From Catalimonadaceae bacterium JC749 (GTDB lineage: Bacteria > Bacteroidota > Bacteroidia > Cytophagales > Cyclobacteriaceae), in contig JAJNNC010000002.1 in NCBI GenBank assembly GCA_021730635.1, positions 124,001 through 188,000 on the forward strand: 64,000 nucleotides of DNA, written 5' to 3'. Under the pieces are notes generated by a model. The model ran no database searches. It worked only from the letters and a program-made list of their open reading frames with translations, and was not told where the DNA came from. Shown here piece by piece: positions 35,742 to 45,583 of this stretch (the first letter of the stretch is position 1; each line of letters opens with the position of its first letter). The translations under genes and the position numbers were made by a program.

Positions 35742-37418
35742 ATGAAAAGATTAGATAAACTCATCATCAAAACCTTCACAGGACCTTTCTTTCTCACTTT
35801 TGTGGTCGTTGTGTTTATTCTGCTGACACAGTATATGCTTAAATACTTTGACGATTTTGTGGGAAAGGACCTTGGCGTTGAAGTGTTTACAGAGTTAATT
35901 CTGTATTTCAGTATCAACATGACGCCTGTGGCTTTACCCCTGGCGGTTTTGCTGTCTTCCCTAATGACATTCGGGAATCTGGGAGAAAATTTTGAACTGA
36001 CCGCTATCAAAGGAGCAGGCATCTCCCTGACCCGGGCGCTTCAACCTCTCTTTTTCTTTGTCATCTTGATCTCCATCGCAGCTTTGCTTTCCAATAATTA
36101 TATTGTACCCAAAGCCAACCTGAAAGCCTATAGCTTGCTGTATGATATTAAACAAAAGAAACCTGCCCTCGATATTCAGGAAGGTGTTTTTTATGGCGGT
36201 ATCCCTAATTATAAGATTAAGGTTAACAAAAAATTTCCGGATGGAGAAACACTTAAAGATGTGATCATCTATGATCACTCTTCAGGGTTGGGAAACCGGG
36301 ATGTGATTCTGGCTGATTCCGGAAAAATGTATACCTTCAACAATGACCGCTATCTGATGCTGGAATTGTTCGACGGAAACCGCTATTCTGAATCTCAACT
36401 GCCGGGGAGCCAGACAACCCGCAGCAATGGCCAATTTATTCGCAATAATTTCGATACCACTCGAATTGTTTTTAGCCTAGCCTCTTTTGATTTACAGCGA
36501 ACCAAAGAAGAGTATTTTGCCTCACACCGCCGGATGAAAACCATTGAGCAGCTCACCCGGGATATGGACTCCCTGCGGCAGGAAGAGCTGGCCGTACAGT
36601 ACGATGCTTTTGTAGGCTCTCCTAACTTCTATAGCTATCATTTAAAATACGATACCTTGACGCCCGAATCGCTGGAAGAAGCCATTCAGCAATTGCCTAT
36701 CGTAGATACTATGGCTTTCGATAGTTCTTATTATGGAGCTACCCCGCCTGCCAATCCTCCGGCAGAAGACAGAAGAACAGATATTTTTGGAAATACGCCT
36801 ACCCTGACCAAGGTAGTCAAACAATTGAAAGCGCAGGAGAAAAGAGAAGAGATTATGGGAAACAGTCCGGTTACCCGGGGAAAATATGTTGTTGAAGCAG
36901 TAGATACGACCTTAGTTGCCCGGGTGGATAGTGCCGTGTCGGCTTCCAATTACAGTAAAGTGGTAGCCAAAGCCTTAACACAAAGCCGCACCATTAAAAA
37001 TAACCTTCAGGTCAACACACAGAGAATAGAACGCTTAAACAGCGACATCAACAAAGACGATTATGAAGCCAAGAAAAAAATAGCACAAGCAGTTTCTTGT
37101 CTTATTATGTTTCTCATTGGAGCTCCTTTGGGAGCCATCATCAAGAAAGGTGGGTTGGGAGTGCCGGTACTCATCTCTGTCTGTTTCTTTATCGCCTTTT
37201 ATGTGCTGACAGAAATGAGTAGAAAATGGGCTGATGAAGCCATTGTAGACGCGAGTTTTGGTGTTTGGTTCCCGAATCTGGTCCTGCTCCCTTTTGGAAT
37301 TCTTTTTCTGATACAGGCCAGGCTGGACACACGGCTGTTAGAAACAGATTTTTACTTAGTGTTCCTGGAAAGAATAAAAAGACGTTTAGCTTTTCTGAAT
37401 AGGAAGTTGCCTGTCTGA
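35742..37418 (+). CDS. LptF/LptG-family (YjgP/YjgQ) permease
   Basis: The 558-residue protein has three transmembrane helices in the first 120 residues (including FFLTFVVVVFILLTQYML), a long extracytoplasmic beta-rich domain, and three more helices in the last 110 residues (FLIGAPLGAIIKKGGLG; VPVLISVCFFIAFYVLTE). It is longer than the roughly 360 residues of the E. coli proteins because of a large middle insert (about residues 230-430), as is usual in Bacteroidota. It would be the membrane part of the ABC transporter that extracts lipopolysaccharide from the inner membrane. LptB and other Lpt parts are not in this window. Confidence 0.9.
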   Translation: MKRLDKLIIKTFTGPFFLTFVVVVFILLTQYMLKYFDDFVGKDLGVEVFTELILYFSINMTPVALPLAVLLSSLMTFGNLGENFELTAIKGAGISLTRALQPLFFFVILISIAALLSNNYIVPKANLKAYSLLYDIKQKKPALDIQEGVFYGGIPNYKIKVNKKFPDGETLKDVIIYDHSSGLGNRDVILADSGKMYTFNNDRYLMLELFDGNRYSESQLPGSQTTRSNGQFIRNNFDTTRIVFSLASFDLQRTKEEYFASHRRMKTIEQLTRDMDSLRQEELAVQYDAFVGSPNFYSYHLKYDTLTPESLEEAIQQLPIVDTMAFDSSYYGATPPANPPAEDRRTDIFGNTPTLTKVVKQLKAQEKREEIMGNSPVTRGKYVVEAVDTTLVARVDSAVSASNYSKVVAKALTQSRTIKNNLQVNTQRIERLNSDINKDDYEAKKKIAQAVSCLIMFLIGAPLGAIIKKGGLGVPVLISVCFFIAFYVLTEMSRKWADEAIVDASFGVWFPNLVLLPFGILFLIQARLDTRLLETDFYLVFLERIKRRLAFLNRKLPV

Positions 37419-37522
37419 ACAAATTGTTTCGTATATAGGTTAATCAGGGAGGTTCGCAGCCCTTCATCGTACCTTTTTACTGCTGCCTGTGGAAATAATA
37501 TTTTATTTATTGAGGCGGTTTT

Positions 37523-37554
37523 TTTGATAAAACCCTTTATTGTATCTACATTTG
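37523..37554 (+). promoter_or_regulatory. Near-perfect Bacteroidota promoter of rpsO
   Basis: TTTG at 37523-37526, exactly 20 bases of spacer and TACATTTG at 37547-37554 match the consensus at every conserved position. The start site is expected near 37561, leaving a leader of about 27 bases before the rpsO ATG at 37588. Confidence 0.75.
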
Positions 37555-37587
37555 TGCAAATTTTCGATAACCATATTTTAACTAAGC

Positions 37588-37863
37588 ATGTATTTAAATA
37601 AGGAGAAGAAACAAGAATTGTTTGAAAATCATGGCCGGTTAAAATCTAAAGACGATACAGGTTCGCCTGAGTCTCAGATTGCCCTTTTCTCTTATAGGAT
37701 TGCGCATTTAACCGAACATTTGAAAACCAATAACAAAGACCATTCCTCCAGACGAGGATTGTTGAAGCTGGTAGGGAAGCGGAGAAGATTATTAGAGTAT
37801 TTACATAAGCAAGAGATTGAAAGATACAGATCTATTCTTGCTGAGTTAAATCTGAGAAAATAG
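37588..37863 (+). CDS. rpsO: 30S ribosomal protein S15
   Basis: The 91-residue protein is the standard length for S15. [23 protein letters not shown], the loop [23 protein letters not shown] and the closing segment [10 protein letters not shown] are all present. It binds the central domain of 16S rRNA early in 30S assembly. The rpsO-pnp order is common in bacteria. Here a terminator separates it from pnp, so the two may be expressed separately. Confidence 0.98.
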   Translation: MYLNKEKKQELFENHGRLKSKDDTGSPESQIALFSYRIAHLTEHLKTNNKDHSSRRGLLKLVGKRRRLLEYLHKQEIERYRSILAELNLRK

Positions 37864-37874
37864 TTTAGTTTTTG

Positions 37875-37898
37875 GGGAATCTGATGAGATTCCCTTTT
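37875..37898 (+). terminator. Rho-independent terminator after rpsO
   Basis: GGGAATCT (37875-37882) pairs perfectly with AGATTCCC (37887-37894) around a GATG loop, followed by TTTT. It begins 12 bases after the rpsO stop. Confidence 0.82.
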
Positions 37899-38045
37899 AC
37901 TTTCCTTTCTCGCTGCAGTAAAATCATGCATGAAGCGCATACCAAAGAGGATCTTTTTCCTGCCTTATTTTAAGCCATACAAACCCTGGCTGTTGAGGGT
38001 CAATGCTGTAGGCATTGCCTAATATTTTTAGAAATTTAGCTGTTT

Positions 38046-40178
38046 ATGATGCAACTCAAAGTAGTAACCAAAGACATTATTTTAGAAGATGGTAGAAAAA
38101 TTACCATTGAAACTGGAAAATTAGCCAGACAAGCCGACGGTGCTGTGGTAGTTCGCATGGGAGATACCATGCTGTTAGCCACAGTCGTTTCCAATCAAAA
38201 CCCCGTTGAAGGAGCAGATTTCCTTCCCCTCTCTGTTGATTATCAGGAAAAATTCGCTTCTGCCGGGAAAATTCCGGGTGGTTTCCTTAGAAGAGAAGGT
38301 AAACTTTCAGATTATGAAGTACTGGTGAGTCGCCTGGTAGATCGTGCCCTTCGTCCCGTATTTCCTGACGACTATCACGCTGACACACAGGTGAATATTA
38401 TACTCATTTCGGCAGACAAGCAGGTCATGCCCGATGCGCTGGCAGCCCTGGCAGCCTCTTCAGCCATCGCTGTGTCCGATGTACCCTTCAATGAACCTAT
38501 TTCAGAAGTGAGAGTCGTACGCGCTTATGACCGCTATATCATCAATCCGAATGAGCAGGAAACCAAAGATGCCGAGCTGGATATGATTGTGGCTGGCTCT
38601 TATAAAAACATCATCATGGTAGAGGGCGAACTGCATGAGGTGAGCGAAGAAATCATGCTGGAAGCTATACAGGCAGCCCATGAGGTCATTAAGGTGCAGT
38701 GCAAAGCACAGATGGAACTGGCTGAAGAACTGGGCATCGTCAAGCGTGAGTATTCTCACGAAGAGCATGATGAGGAACTGAGAAAGCACCTGTTCGACAA
38801 GTATTATGATAAAACGTTGACGATAGCCCGAGAAAAGCTCACCAGTAAACAGGAAAGAAAAGAGAAATTTAAAAGCCTGATGGATGAGTTTATGGAGAGC
38901 CTGCCGGAAGATCATACCTATGATGAAGTAATGATTGGCCGTTATATGGGTGAGATTCAGAAAAAAGCAGCTCGTGATCTCGTGCTGGATCATAAAATTC
39001 GTCTGGATGGCCGACAGATGGATGAAGTCAGGCCTATCTATACGGAGGTAGATTATCTGCCAACTGCACATGGCTCTGCCATCTTTACCCGGGGAGAAAC
39101 CCAGTCCCTCACCACTGTCACGCTGGGTACTAAGCTGGATGAGCAGATGATAGACAGTGCCATGGTCTCAGGCAGTTCTAAATTTCTGCTGCATTACAAT
39201 TTCCCCGGATTCTCTACCGGTGAAGTAAAGCCCAACCGTGGACCTGGCCGGCGTGAAATCGGACATGGCAATCTGGCTTTGAGAGCTTTGAAAGTGGTGC
39301 TCCCTAAAGATGAAAATAATCCTTATACCATTCGTGTGGTTTCTGATATTCTGGAATCCAACGGTTCTTCCTCGATGGCAACGGTCTGTGCTGGCTCGCT
39401 GGCCTTGATGGATGCCGGTGTTCCGGTAGCCGGCCCCGTGTCAGGGATCGCTATGGGATTGATTACCGATAGCGAAACCGGTAAGTATGCCGTACTTTCT
39501 GATATTCTGGGTGATGAAGACCACTTAGGAGATATGGACTTCAAAGTAGCCGGTACGGCCCAGGGTATTACTGCCTGCCAGATGGATATTAAAATTGACG
39601 GACTTTCTTACGAAGTATTAAAACAAGCTTTAGAGCAAGCGCGTCACGGACGGTTGCACATCCTTCAGGAAATGGCTAAATCTATTGAAAAGCCAAGAGC
39701 TTCTCTGAAACCTAATGCGCCGCGGTCTGTTACTATTAAGATAGAAAGAGATATGATCGGTGCGCTGATAGGCCCGGGCGGCAAGGTGGTTCAGGAAATT
39801 CAGAAAGAAACCAACTCCACTATTGTTATTGAAGAGGTGAGTAATCAGGGCGTTGTTAATATTTTTGCCACGGATCAGGAGTCTATGGATAAGGCGCTGA
39901 AAAGGGTGAAAGCCATTGTGGCCGTGCCTTCTGTAGGAGAAGTCTATGATGGGGTGGTGAAGTCTATTATGCCTTTTGGTGCTTTTATTGAGTTTATGCC
40001 AGGCAAAGATGGATTGTTGCATATCTCTGAAATCAAATGGGAAAGAGTAGAAAGCATGGACAATCTGCTGGAAGTAGGAGAAGAAGTAAAAGTCAAGCTG
40101 ATTGATATAGATAAAAAGACTGGCAAGTATAGATTATCCAGAAAGGTACTTCTTCCAAAACCTGAAAAAAAGGGCTAG
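38046..40178 (+). CDS. pnp: Polyribonucleotide nucleotidyltransferase (PNPase)
   Basis: The 710-residue protein contains two RNase PH-like domains: [22 protein letters not shown] with FFPDD-type [10 protein letters not shown] in the first, and [19 protein letters not shown] and [20 protein letters not shown] in the second. An alpha-helical linker lies between them, and a KH domain ([19 protein letters not shown]) and an S1 domain ([18 protein letters not shown]) follow. It degrades RNA phosphorolytically and belongs to the RNA degradosome or acts alone. It follows rpsO after a terminator. An ATG three bases later (38049) is an equally possible start. Confidence 0.97.
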   Translation: MMQLKVVTKDIILEDGRKITIETGKLARQADGAVVVRMGDTMLLATVVSNQNPVEGADFLPLSVDYQEKFASAGKIPGGFLRREGKLSDYEVLVSRLVDRALRPVFPDDYHADTQVNIILISADKQVMPDALAALAASSAIAVSDVPFNEPISEVRVVRAYDRYIINPNEQETKDAELDMIVAGSYKNIIMVEGELHEVSEEIMLEAIQAAHEVIKVQCKAQMELAEELGIVKREYSHEEHDEELRKHLFDKYYDKTLTIAREKLTSKQERKEKFKSLMDEFMESLPEDHTYDEVMIGRYMGEIQKKAARDLVLDHKIRLDGRQMDEVRPIYTEVDYLPTAHGSAIFTRGETQSLTTVTLGTKLDEQMIDSAMVSGSSKFLLHYNFPGFSTGEVKPNRGPGRREIGHGNLALRALKVVLPKDENNPYTIRVVSDILESNGSSSMATVCAGSLALMDAGVPVAGPVSGIAMGLITDSETGKYAVLSDILGDEDHLGDMDFKVAGTAQGITACQMDIKIDGLSYEVLKQALEQARHGRLHILQEMAKSIEKPRASLKPNAPRSVTIKIERDMIGALIGPGGKVVQEIQKETNSTIVIEEVSNQGVVNIFATDQESMDKALKRVKAIVAVPSVGEVYDGVVKSIMPFGAFIEFMPGKDGLLHISEIKWERVESMDNLLEVGEEVKVKLIDIDKKTGKYRLSRKVLLPKPEKKG

Positions 40179-40320
40179 CACAATAATTGTAGCGCTTCCT
40201 GTGCATTGATGGGAGGAAAAAAATTTTAATAATTATTCCATGAAGCTTCTTTGCGGAACTATTGAAAGAATTTTTCTTGTTGCAACGATAAATCATTAAT
40301 AAAATAAAGCCCCTAAGTGA

Positions 40321-41184
40321 ATGAGACAACTTAAGATCAGTAAACAGATTACCAACAGGGAGAGCCAATCACTGGATAAATATCTTCAGGAAATTGGTAA
40401 AGTGGATTTGCTCACCCCTGATGAGGAAGTAGAGTTAGCCAAGAGAATCAGAGAGGGTGATCAGCTGGCTTTGGAAAAACTGACCAAAGCTAACCTTAGA
40501 TTTGTTGTTTCAGTAGCTAAACAATATCAAAACCAAGGACTGACACTGGGGGATCTGATCAATGAAGGTAATTTAGGCTTGATCAAAGCAGCACAGCGTT
40601 TTGACGAAACGAGAGGTTTTAAATTTATCTCCTATGCGGTATGGTGGATTCGGCAGTCTATTTTACAAGCGCTGGCCGAACAATCCAGAATCGTTCGTTT
40701 GCCGCTGAACCGGGTAGGTTCACTGAATAAGATCTCTAAGACTTTTTCTGATCTGGAACAGAAGTATGAAAGAGAGCCGTCTCCTGATGAGTTGGCCGAT
40801 GTGCTGGATGTAACCACCAGTGAGGTAGTAGATACCATGAAGATCTCCGGTCGCCATGTCTCTATGGATGCTCCCTTTGTACAAGGTGAGGAAAACAGTT
40901 TGCTGGATGTACTGGAAAATGACTCAGAAGGGACGCCGGATTCTAACCTGATGAATGACTCCCTGCGGAAAGAAGTACAGCGTGCGCTTTCTACGCTTAC
41001 GCAGCGTGAAGCTGATGTGATCACCCTGTATTTCGGACTCAACGGAGAGCATGCCATGACACTGGAGGAAATTGGTGAAAAATTCAATTTGACACGGGAA
41101 CGGGTGCGGCAGATCAAAGAAAAAGCGATTAGAAGATTAAGACACACTTCTAGGAGCAAAGCCTTGAAGCCTTATCTGGGATAA
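40321..41184 (+). CDS. rpoD: Primary RNA polymerase sigma factor, short Bacteroidota type
   Basis: At 287 residues this is the short primary sigma factor typical of Bacteroidota, lacking the long region 1.1 and non-conserved insert. The opening [25 protein letters not shown] (region 1.2), the -10 recognising region 2 ([32 protein letters not shown]), region 3 and region 4 ([23 protein letters not shown]) are all visible. It would recognise the TTTG/TAnnTTTG promoters seen elsewhere in this window. A strong terminator follows. Confidence 0.95.
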   Translation: MRQLKISKQITNRESQSLDKYLQEIGKVDLLTPDEEVELAKRIREGDQLALEKLTKANLRFVVSVAKQYQNQGLTLGDLINEGNLGLIKAAQRFDETRGFKFISYAVWWIRQSILQALAEQSRIVRLPLNRVGSLNKISKTFSDLEQKYEREPSPDELADVLDVTTSEVVDTMKISGRHVSMDAPFVQGEENSLLDVLENDSEGTPDSNLMNDSLRKEVQRALSTLTQREADVITLYFGLNGEHAMTLEEIGEKFNLTRERVRQIKEKAIRRLRHTSRSKALKPYLG

Positions 41185-41209
41185 ACCCCGCTTACATAAG
41201 AAAATCTCG

Positions 41210-41237
41210 AAGGTCTCAGCACAATGAGACCTTTTTT
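41210..41237 (+). terminator. Rho-independent terminator after the sigma factor gene
   Basis: AAGGTCTCA (41210-41218) pairs perfectly with TGAGACCTT (41225-41233) around a 6-base loop, followed by six or more T residues, 25 bases after the stop codon. Confidence 0.93.
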
Positions 41238-41345
41238 ATTAGATGTTCGTGAAAAAACTTTGTTATATTTTGTCTCGTAACTCTAATTGTATATTAATAT
41301 TACCCTACATTATATTTTCAACGTTAGGAAATTGAAAGTTTAACA

Positions 41346-42320
41346 ATGACACACGAAAAAGTGAATGTATTGATTATAGGTTCAGGGCCGGCCGGCTATA
41401 CGGCTGCCGTATATGCTGCCAGGGCTAACCTGAATCCTGTTTTATACCAGGGAGGTCAGCCGGGCGGTCAGCTTACCATTACCACCGATGTGGAAAACTA
41501 TCCTGGATATCCGGAAGGTGTGATGGGCCCGGAGATGATGATGGATTTCCAGAAACAGGCAGAACGTTTCGGCACAGATATCAGGATAGGGATGGCCACT
41601 TCGGTGGATTTTTCCGGCTATCCCCTGAAAGTAATCATAGATGAAAACCATGAAATAGAAGCCAAATCCGTTATTATTGCTACAGGAGCTTCTGCCAAAT
41701 GGCTGGGTTTGTCCTCAGAAGAAAGATTGAATGGAAGAGGGGTTTCGGCCTGTGCTGTCTGCGATGGTTTCTTTTTCCGGGGTACCGATGTGGCTATCGT
41801 AGGAGGGGGAGACACTGCCGCAGAAGAGGCCAGCTATCTTTCCAAACTCTGTCGTAAAGTATATATGCTGGTGCGTCGCGATGAGCTCCGGGCTTCTGCC
41901 ATTATGCAGCAACGGGTGAAAAATGCCAAGAATATTGAGATCTTATGGAATACCGAAGCAGAAGAGGTGTTGGGTACAGAGGAAGTGGAAGCGGTAAGAG
42001 TGGTTAATAACCAAACGGGAGAGAAAAGAGAAATTCCGGTCAAAGGATTTTTTGTAGCCATTGGTCATCAACCCAATACGGAAATTTTCAAGGATTATCT
42101 GGATATGGACGAGAATGGCTATATCAGAACGGTTCCAGGCACTTCACGCACCAATGTTGAAGGTGTTTTTGCCTCTGGCGATGCGCAGGACCATGTATAC
42201 CGCCAGGCTGTGACCGCAGCCGGTACAGGCTGTATGGCTGCCCTGGATGCAGAAAGATTCCTGGCTGCCAGAGAAGTAGGCATCGTGGAAGGAACGCCTA
42301 CCATTGCCATGAAAGAATAG
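41346..42320 (+). CDS. trxB: Thioredoxin reductase
   Basis: The 324-residue flavoprotein shows the FAD-binding GSGPAGYTAAVYAARANL, the redox-active disulphide Cys136-Ala-Val-Cys139, the NADPH-binding GGGDTAAEEASYLS, and the C-terminal FAD motif TNVEGVFASGDAQD. It reduces thioredoxin using NADPH. The gene is a single-gene unit, with a terminator behind it and the sigma factor terminator before it. Confidence 0.97.
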   Translation: MTHEKVNVLIIGSGPAGYTAAVYAARANLNPVLYQGGQPGGQLTITTDVENYPGYPEGVMGPEMMMDFQKQAERFGTDIRIGMATSVDFSGYPLKVIIDENHEIEAKSVIIATGASAKWLGLSSEERLNGRGVSACAVCDGFFFRGTDVAIVGGGDTAAEEASYLSKLCRKVYMLVRRDELRASAIMQQRVKNAKNIEILWNTEAEEVLGTEEVEAVRVVNNQTGEKREIPVKGFFVAIGHQPNTEIFKDYLDMDENGYIRTVPGTSRTNVEGVFASGDAQDHVYRQAVTAAGTGCMAALDAERFLAAREVGIVEGTPTIAMKE

Positions 42321-42360
42321 ATCCTATATACTATTACTAGAAAGAGGTTAATGCGCGATA

Positions 42361-42409
42361 AGGTTAACTCCCGTCAGGGAATATGCCTTCAGCCGTTAAC
42401 CTTTTTTTA
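42361..42409 (+). terminator. Rho-independent terminator after trxB
   Basis: AAGGTTAAC (42361-42369) pairs perfectly with GTTAACCTT (42396-42404), enclosing a 26-base loop that itself may fold, followed by seven T residues. Confidence 0.75.
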
Positions 42410-42682
42410 TGAAAATATACAGCGGGAATGCCTACACCCTAAAGACTCTTTGGGCTGTTGGCCGCGGGCATCCATGGGGAAGGTGTTAAGTGTGGAAAAA
42501 GAGGTATTTCACCCTATATGCCGGCCCTGTTAACAGATGGATAACAAACAGATAACTTTGTTGCGAAAATGGTGGGAAAAAGTGGAAACCAGCCATGGAT
42601 TACAAAAAAACAGAGAGCACAAAAAAATTGCAACTCCTGAATTTTGTAATTACAAATTGCAAGAAATGGGCCTACAATCCGG
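42410..42682. other. Interval between trxB terminator and the DUF932 gene with no supported gene
   Basis: A frame of 86 codons at 42537-42797 overlaps the end of the DUF932 gene and shows no conserved motif, so I do not call it. The only notable sequence is GGTGGGAAAAAGTGGAAA near 42569, which resembles GTGGGA-type repeats but has no MraZ gene nearby. Confidence 0.5.
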
Positions 42683-42702
42683 AAAAAGGGCTTTTACAGC
42701 CC
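42683..42702 (-). terminator. Probable terminator overlapping the DUF932 stop codon
   Basis: On the minus strand GGGCT pairs with AGCCC around GTAAA, followed by five T residues. The stop codon lies in the hairpin loop. The stem is short, so support is moderate. Confidence 0.5.
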
Positions 42703-43524
42703 CAATGTCTTCTCTACTGTCTGCAGTACTTTGCGGTCTACTTTCTCCCTTCGTTCTGGCAACAATCTCCCACCAGAATGGTATAAGCGGTTATTGAATC
42801 CGTTGTAGACCAACCAGGAATTTAAAGGTTGCCGGAGTTTGGCAGCCTCCATCTGCGCATACACAGCCGCCAGATCCAGTAGCTTCGCCGGGTATTCTAT
42901 GGTGTTGTCTTTACGAATCATGTTTACAATGCTGTCAAGTTCATGCGGGGTTACCCGGCGTTCGCTCATACGCTTGAAGCGCTTTATTCTTTTCTCAATC
43001 TTTTCTAAATCCTTAAACATAGGCTCCAGTTCTAAAGAACCTTCGTCCAGCGTATGCTTTTTGCTCATCGAGTATTCGTGAGAAAATCCCATCATACCGT
43101 TCTTACAGAGGAGCCGGTGAAAGGAGAGAGAAGCGCTCTGTTTTAGCGTGCCGTCATAAGAGTTTCTGATTTCAATGGAAGGGCAGACAGTATCATCACC
43201 CATTACCTGATACAATGCCTTGTTTACCGTGAAGGTGACATAAAATTTTCGGTCATCATAGCTTCTGACAATGGTCTGATACCCCTCCGGTCCAAATACC
43301 TGATTCAGTTTGTCTGTGATGGGTATGATCAGGTGTTCATTGTCAATTAAATGGTAAGAACCAGGACAAATGTGTACCGTTTTGTCTTTTTCCGGAATGT
43401 AAATGGCGTGAGTTAAATTACTGGCGAAGTGTGTTCCGGGAAAAAGGTCATTAGTTGGCACTTTGAGCACAGGAAAGAAGATGCTTTCCAGCCTTTCATG
43501 ATAGCGTAGCGTAGATTCTTTCAT
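42694..43524 (-). CDS. DUF932 (phage/plasmid-like) protein, orphan copy
   Basis: The 276-residue protein has the DUF932 hallmark SFHRLLCKNGMMGFSHEY, corresponding to the conserved R-x-x-C-x-N-G-M block, with upstream beta segments KFYVTFTVNKALYQ and IEIRNSYDGT, and a helical C-terminal part with a KIEKRIKRFKRM stretch. DUF932 proteins are usually carried by phages and plasmids, often beside single-strand annealing or recombination genes. None is seen here, so it may be a domesticated or left-over mobile gene. A role in DNA handling is only inferred. There is no signal peptide. Confidence 0.75.
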   Translation of the reverse strand: MKESTLRYHERLESIFFPVLKVPTNDLFPGTHFASNLTHAIYIPEKDKTVHICPGSYHLIDNEHLIIPITDKLNQVFGPEGYQTIVRSYDDRKFYVTFTVNKALYQVMGDDTVCPSIEIRNSYDGTLKQSASLSFHRLLCKNGMMGFSHEYSMSKKHTLDEGSLELEPMFKDLEKIEKRIKRFKRMSERRVTPHELDSIVNMIRKDNTIEYPAKLLDLAAVYAQMEAAKLRQPLNSWLVYNGFNNRLYHSGGRLLPERREKVDRKVLQTVEKTLGL

Positions 43525-43987
43525 GACTTTCAGACTTTTGATTTTATCTGAAGTTATACAGAAATATGTGAATTCCTTCTTATGAATGATATTTTTTAAC
43601 GATTTCCTACAGGCCGCTTGTCAAAAACTATCTCTTCCACAGAGGGTATAGATCCTAGGGTACAAAGATGTCTCTGGTAAAGTGGCTAGAGCAAAATAAG
43701 TTTTCCAAAAAGTCATCTTGATAGCCTGGGATCTTAGTTTCTATGCTTGTATGGGGTAAGGTCATCGCTTCCGCCTATAGAAAAAAAGCAGGCACAGGTA
43801 TGGAGATATCCAAAAATATGAACTGAATCCTAATTGGAAATGAGCAAAAGAGAAGTTATCTTGAATAAGGAAATGAACAGACCCTTGCCGTTTGTCACGC
43901 ATAGTCTCTACTTCACCAGTATAAGATTGCAACTGACGAGGGTCTTAAAGCTTACTGACACATTGTGGTCCCTAAACCCTCTTCATT
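43525..43987. other. Divergent intergenic region of 463 bases
   Basis: The region lies between the DUF932 gene and the AraC-type gene. No RNA gene, repeat or clear consensus promoter was recognised. Both promoters must lie here. Confidence 0.5.
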
Positions 43988-45097
43988 ATGCCACTATATA
44001 TGGATATTCATAAGTTTGAGGAAATCAGCGTGGAAGATGTTAAGAAGGCCCATCTGGCCGACGAAGCCGTACAGGATGCTTATGGCGTTAGATACCATCA
44101 GTTTTGGGTAAACGAAGAGGCAGGTACGGTCTTCTGTCTGGTGGAAGGGCCCGACATGGAAACCTGCCAGCTTGTGCATCAAACAGCACACGGTAATATC
44201 GCCTGCAATCTGGTGGAGGTAGAAACCGGATTTTTCAAGCTGTTTATGGGCGATGGATTACCGGTAGAACATGGATTGGTTCAAAATGAAAACGGGTCGG
44301 CAGATCCTGGTTACCGGCACATTTTGGTGGTTGATATCAGGGCCCTAACCCGTGTTACCCGGTCGGAAGATTATAAGCGTTTGTGGATTCCGCTGAAACC
44401 GAAAAATCTGGTGTTAAACAGGATCGCCCGCTTTAATGGACGGGTGGTGGAGAAATTGGGTGATGATAGCCTGGTAGGTGTATTCAGTACGGCTGTCAAT
44501 GCCATTCGTTGTGCCAAGGATATACAGCATGAGTTTTTACTGAGAAAGTCATACCATCCCGATGATCAGGAATGGAATATTGCCTTCCGAATGGGGCTGA
44601 GTGCCGGAGAGCCTTTAACCGAAGATAGCGGTTTTTTTACGGAAGCCATTGTTTTGGCCAGGAGGTTATGTCTTACTGCCCAGGATACTGAGGTGCTTGT
44701 TTCTTCCCTGATCCATGACCTTTGCAACCTGGAGGATATTGCCCCCCTGAAAGCCATAACGAAAGCGGAAGAGGCTTTTCTCACCCAGTTATTTGAGATC
44801 ACAGAAGCCCATCTGCCCGATGAAGATTTTAATGTGGACCACCTCAGCCGGTATTTGGGTATGAGCCGTCCGCAGCTTTACAGAAAAATCTCATGGCTTA
44901 CCGGTCATTCTCCCAATGAGTTTATCTTTACCTTGAGAATGGACAAAGCCTTATCGCTGATAAAAAGTAAGTTTGGAAATATTTCCGAAATAGCCCTGGA
45001 AGTAGGCTACCAAAATCCTTCTTATTTTTCCAAGTGCTTTCAGAAAAACTACGGTTGCACCCCTTCTGCCTTTCTCAAAGTACATTCTTCTGCCTGA
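43988..45097 (+). CDS. AraC-type regulator with N-terminal DUF4242 and a cyclase-homology-like middle domain
   Basis: The 369-residue protein has three parts. Residues 1-85 match DUF4242, a small possibly nickel-binding domain (MPLYMDIHKF, DAYGVRYHQFW, FCLVEGPD, VHQTAHGN). Residues about 110-250 resemble a class III nucleotidyl cyclase: metal-site Asp candidates D116 (LVVDIRAL) and D159 (KLGDDSLVGVF), then IAFRMGLSAGE. The expected catalytic VN-x-AAR block is EAIVLARRL, with the Asn missing, so it is probably a sensor rather than an active cyclase. Residues about 272-365 are an AraC helix-turn-helix (LSRYLGMSRPQLYRKI; IALEVGYQNPSYFSKCFQ). It probably binds a metal or nucleotide and controls nearby genes; the targets are unknown. 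Confidence 0.82.
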   Translation: MPLYMDIHKFEEISVEDVKKAHLADEAVQDAYGVRYHQFWVNEEAGTVFCLVEGPDMETCQLVHQTAHGNIACNLVEVETGFFKLFMGDGLPVEHGLVQNENGSADPGYRHILVVDIRALTRVTRSEDYKRLWIPLKPKNLVLNRIARFNGRVVEKLGDDSLVGVFSTAVNAIRCAKDIQHEFLLRKSYHPDDQEWNIAFRMGLSAGEPLTEDSGFFTEAIVLARRLCLTAQDTEVLVSSLIHDLCNLEDIAPLKAITKAEEAFLTQLFEITEAHLPDEDFNVDHLSRYLGMSRPQLYRKISWLTGHSPNEFIFTLRMDKALSLIKSKFGNISEIALEVGYQNPSYFSKCFQKNYGCTPSAFLKVHSSA

Positions 45098-45118
45098 TCT
45101 GAAATAGCATGGAGATTA

Positions 45119-45583
45119 TCATGAAGCCGGCATAGCGCGTTGGGTTTTTCCTGCTGTTTTTTGCTTATAATTTGAGTAAGCTTCTGCCATCGGAAGGCTA
45201 TATGCCCGGTCCAGGATAAAACTGAGGGCGTTTGGTAGCATTATCAACCGAATGCCGGTAGCCATCCCTATCCTAAACAAATACACCCGGAATTTTGGCA
45301 AATATTTGCTTGCCCTATTTTCTGTCGGAGAGACTGCCGTTTTGCTCAGGTCGATGACCTCACTTTTCTTTCCTGCATAAATATAAGTGCCCTGAACAGG
45401 CTTCAACCGATCGATAGTTTGAAGACGAATGGATTCTATGGTAACTTCTTCCAGCATTCTGATAGAGTCTTCTGTCTGCTGAGCCAGTACCGCCTTCACT
45501 GACAAACAGACCCACACCCCGTACCTCAGTATGGGTATTCTTTTCACAAGCCTTATTAGCCGGAAGAAGATGCGACTATTCAT
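45119..45583 (-). pseudogene. Decayed fragment of a FecA-like TonB-dependent receptor
   Basis: The frame from ATG 45583 starts with a signal-like segment and the conserved opening EEVTIESIRLQTIDRLKPVQ followed by GTYIYAGKKSEVIDL, which marks the N-terminal plug of FecA-like receptors. After ENRA near 45312 the reading frame is wrong. In the frame shifted by one base the conserved run KQIFAKIPGVFV appears, then a TAG stop where Tyr is expected, then DRDG in place of DMDG. About 600 residues of plug and barrel are missing. So the gene was truncated and has at least one frameshift and one stop. It ends close to the AraC-type gene and is probably not functional. Confidence 0.8.

Noticed and set aside
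42569-42586. MraZ-type GTGGGA repeat operator
   Set aside because: There is a single imperfect copy and no mraZ or cell-division genes nearby.
42537-42797. 86-codon plus-strand frame
   Set aside because: It overlaps the end of the DUF932 gene and its terminator, and has no recognisable domain.
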